In this document: in pieces, positions 6,147 to 7,761 of the stretch
Layout of the letters: each line of letters starts with the position of its first letter
Position numbering within the stretch: position 1 is the stretch's first letter
Source: Clostridia bacterium
GTDB lineage: Bacteria > Bacillota > Clostridia > Oscillospirales > CAG-272
Length of the DNA stretch: 7,761 nt
NCBI GenBank assembly: GCA_017629925.1
Contig: JAGBWH010000231.1
Location: 1-7,761 of the forward strand
Direction of reading: 5' to 3'
Translations under genes and position numbers: made by a program
Notes under the pieces: generated by a model
The model's input: the letters and a program-made list of their open reading frames with translations, nothing else
Databases searched by the model: none
Told to the model about the DNA's origin: nothing

Positions 6147-6174
6147 AAAAAAAATATTCGGCAAAAATGCCGAA
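6147..6174 (-). terminator. Minus-strand hairpin with U8 tract upstream of the oxidoreductase promoter
   Basis: TTCGGC (6157-6162) pairs with GCCGAA (6169-6174) around AAAAAT. Read on the minus strand the stem is followed by TA and then eight T's (complement of 6147-6154), the form of an intrinsic terminator. No minus-strand gene lies upstream within the window. It may stop spurious or antisense transcription that comes leftward out of the rhamnulokinase region. Confidence 0.5.
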
Positions 6175-6262
6175 ATTATACCATATTTTTATGCACCTTG
6201 CCCATGACCGCGCCACCTGCCAAAAAAACGCACGAAAACAAGGGCGAAAACCTATTTTTTGG

Positions 6263-6292
6263 TTGACAATTGTGCTTTGTCTTTGGTATAAT
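6263..6292 (+). promoter_or_regulatory. Near-ideal sigma-A promoter of rhaB
   Basis: A perfect -35 TTGACA (6263-6268), an 18-nt spacer, an extended -10 TG (6284-6285) and a perfect -10 TATAAT (6287-6292). The start near 6299 gives a leader of about 47 nt. The palindrome ACAATTGT (6266-6273) overlaps the -35 box, and a weak TGATA/TATCA dyad (6299-6303 and 6316-6320) lies in the leader; both are candidate operator positions. A promoter this strong on a catabolic gene suggests control by a repressor, which is inference. Confidence 0.85.
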
Positions 6293-6345
6293 GTAGGGTG
6301 ATAAAATCTGTGTAATATCATCAGTTATTTGAAAGGAAAATAGAT

Positions 6346-7761
6346 ATGTCCAAACGAATACTGGCATTCGACTTTGGCGCTTCCAGTGGCAGAGCCATGC
6401 TTGCTACCTATGAAAACGGCAAAATTGATATGCAAGAAATTCATCGTTTTTCCAATGACCCTGTTTATGTGGGCGATACCATGCATTGGGATATTCTTCG
6501 CTTGTGGTTTGAAATCAAGCAAGGGATTATCAAAGCTCTGCAACTCGGTCCTGTGGATGCGATCGGGATTGACACGTGGGGTGTGGACTTTGCTTTGGTG
6601 GATCAAAGGGGGGAACTTTTGGGCAACCCTGTTCACTACCGTGACAGTCGCACGGATGGGATGGCAGATGAAGTTGCCAACATCATCTCCTATCATGAAT
6701 TATACACCCGAACCGGGACACAAACCCTGCGGTTTAACACCATCTATCAGCTCTACTATTTGGCAAAATATCGCCCTGATTGGCTGGAGCGTACCGATAA
6801 AATGCTCTTTATCCCCGACTATTTCGCCTACCTGCTCACAGGTGAAATGAGAGGGGAAATGACCATTGCCTCCACTTCAGGCTTCTTTGATCCCTATCAA
6901 AAAACATGGGATACGGAACTGCTTGAAAAACTGGGCATTCCTACACGGATATTGCCCACACTCATTCGCCCCGGTGACGTGTATGGCACACTCACCCCTC
7001 GCCTGTGCGAAGAACTGGGATGCCAGCCCATTCCCGTGATTGCCGCCTGCACGCATGACACCGCCTCTGCCGTGGTGGCAGCGCCTGCGAGTGAAGATGA
7101 GTTTGTGTATATCAGTTGTGGCACTTGGTCTCTCTTTGGCACCGAACTAAAAGAGCCCTGCATCACCCCTGAAAGTGAAGCCGTTCAGTATACAAACGAA
7201 GGCGGATGGGATGGCACCATTCGCTTCCTCAAAAACATTATTGGTCTGTGGCTCATTCAAGAATCTCGTCGCCAATGGATGAAAGAGGGGGCTACGGTAT
7301 CCTATGCAGACCTTGAAAGAGAAGCGCTGGCTTGCGAGCCATTTAAGTGCTTTATCGACTGTGATGCACCCGAATTTGAAATTGCAGGAGACTTGCCTGG
7401 TCGCGTCAGAGAATTTTGCCGTGTCACAGGGCAATACGTCCCCCAAACACGCGGTGAGATCATGCGCTGTATCTACGATTCTCTTGCCATGAAATATCGC
7501 ACCAATTTTGAAAAACTGTCCGTTATTTCAAAGAAAGAATTTCACCATATTCATATGCTGGGTGGCGGTATCAAAGATACGCTGCTGTGCCGCTTGACCG
7601 CTGATGCCACAGGCGCAAAAGTGCTGGCAGGGCCCGTAGAAGCCACCGTCATGGGCAATATTGCGGTTTGCCTCATTTCTCTTGGTGAACTGGCTGACAT
7701 CAAAGAGGCGAGAGAAGCCATTGCCAATTCCCAAACTTTGGCAGTCTATCAGCCCACGAAC
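6346..7761 (+). CDS. rhaB: Rhamnulokinase, 3' end cut by the window edge
   Basis: FGGY-family sugar kinase that phosphorylates L-rhamnulose with ATP to L-rhamnulose 1-phosphate (EC 2.7.1.5), the second step of L-rhamnose catabolism. The 472 codons visible are open to the last base; full-length RhaB is about 480-490 residues, so only the tail is missing. Visible signatures are FDFGASSGRA (8-17, phosphate-binding loop), IDTWGVDF (75-82, substrate site), HYRDSRT, ACTHDTASAV with the expected catalytic base D238, SCGTWSLFG (257-265, ATP domain), TNEGG, LKNIIGLWL, and GGGIKDTLL (406 onward) followed by GPVEATVMGN. These are specific enough to separate RhaB from xylulokinase or glycerol kinase. Start ATG 6346 follows AAAGGA (6332-6337). 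It is divergent from the oxidoreductase. Rhamnose isomerase and aldolase genes are not in the window but may follow. Confidence 0.94.
   Translation, partial: MSKRILAFDFGASSGRAMLATYENGKIDMQEIHRFSNDPVYVGDTMHWDILRLWFEIKQGIIKALQLGPVDAIGIDTWGVDFALVDQRGELLGNPVHYRDSRTDGMADEVANIISYHELYTRTGTQTLRFNTIYQLYYLAKYRPDWLERTDKMLFIPDYFAYLLTGEMRGEMTIASTSGFFDPYQKTWDTELLEKLGIPTRILPTLIRPGDVYGTLTPRLCEELGCQPIPVIAACTHDTASAVVAAPASEDEFVYISCGTWSLFGTELKEPCITPESEAVQYTNEGGWDGTIRFLKNIIGLWLIQESRRQWMKEGATVSYADLEREALACEPFKCFIDCDAPEFEIAGDLPGRVREFCRVTGQYVPQTRGEIMRCIYDSLAMKYRTNFEKLSVISKKEFHHIHMLGGGIKDTLLCRLTADATGAKVLAGPVEATVMGNIAVCLISLGELADIKEAREAIANSQTLAVYQPTN

Overview
The window looks like an ordinary stretch of chromosome from a low-to-mid GC Firmicute, probably an uncultured gut-type clostridium. 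The grounds are strong AGGAGG-type ribosome binding sites, near-consensus sigma-A promoters with extended -10 elements, intrinsic terminators with long U-tracts, and protein families common in clostridial sugar-use loci. The genus assignment is inference. I see no phage, insertion sequence, CRISPR array, rRNA or tRNA.

Layout, left to right. Positions 1-226 hold no convincing gene but contain two hairpins, one of them long (44-101). A minus-strand FAD-dependent dehydrogenase of the COG2509 type (227-1615) is followed by a compact divergent promoter region (about 1616-1843). Next is a two-gene plus-strand operon: an AP-endonuclease-2-like TIM-barrel sugar isomerase/epimerase (1844-2710) and a PfkB-family 2-keto-3-deoxygluconate kinase (2732-3754). 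A bidirectional terminator (3825-3866) separates it from a converging minus-strand pair: a second, distinct TIM-barrel isomerase/epimerase (3961-4710) and a Gfo/Idh/MocA NAD(P)-dependent oxidoreductase (4871-6067). Two hairpins lie between these last two genes. A second divergent control region (6068-6345) leads into a plus-strand rhamnulokinase (RhaB) that starts at 6346 and is cut off by the window edge, probably lacking only its last 10-20 residues.

The genes fit sugar or sugar-acid catabolism. RhaB phosphorylates L-rhamnulose. KdgK phosphorylates 2-keto-3-deoxygluconate, an intermediate of uronic acid and pectin breakdown. The Gfo/Idh/MocA enzyme with a neighbouring TIM-barrel isomerase resembles known oxidoreductase/isomerase pairs that oxidise a sugar or glycoside and then epimerise or cleave it. 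Rhamnose and uronic acids occur together in pectic rhamnogalacturonan, so a plant-polysaccharide locus is a reasonable inference, but no polysaccharide lyase, glycosidase, transporter, aldolase, rhamnose isomerase or regulator is present to confirm it.

I found no clear undescribed system. The points most worth checking are the oxidoreductase/isomerase pair, the two crowded divergent promoter regions and the long hairpin near the left edge.
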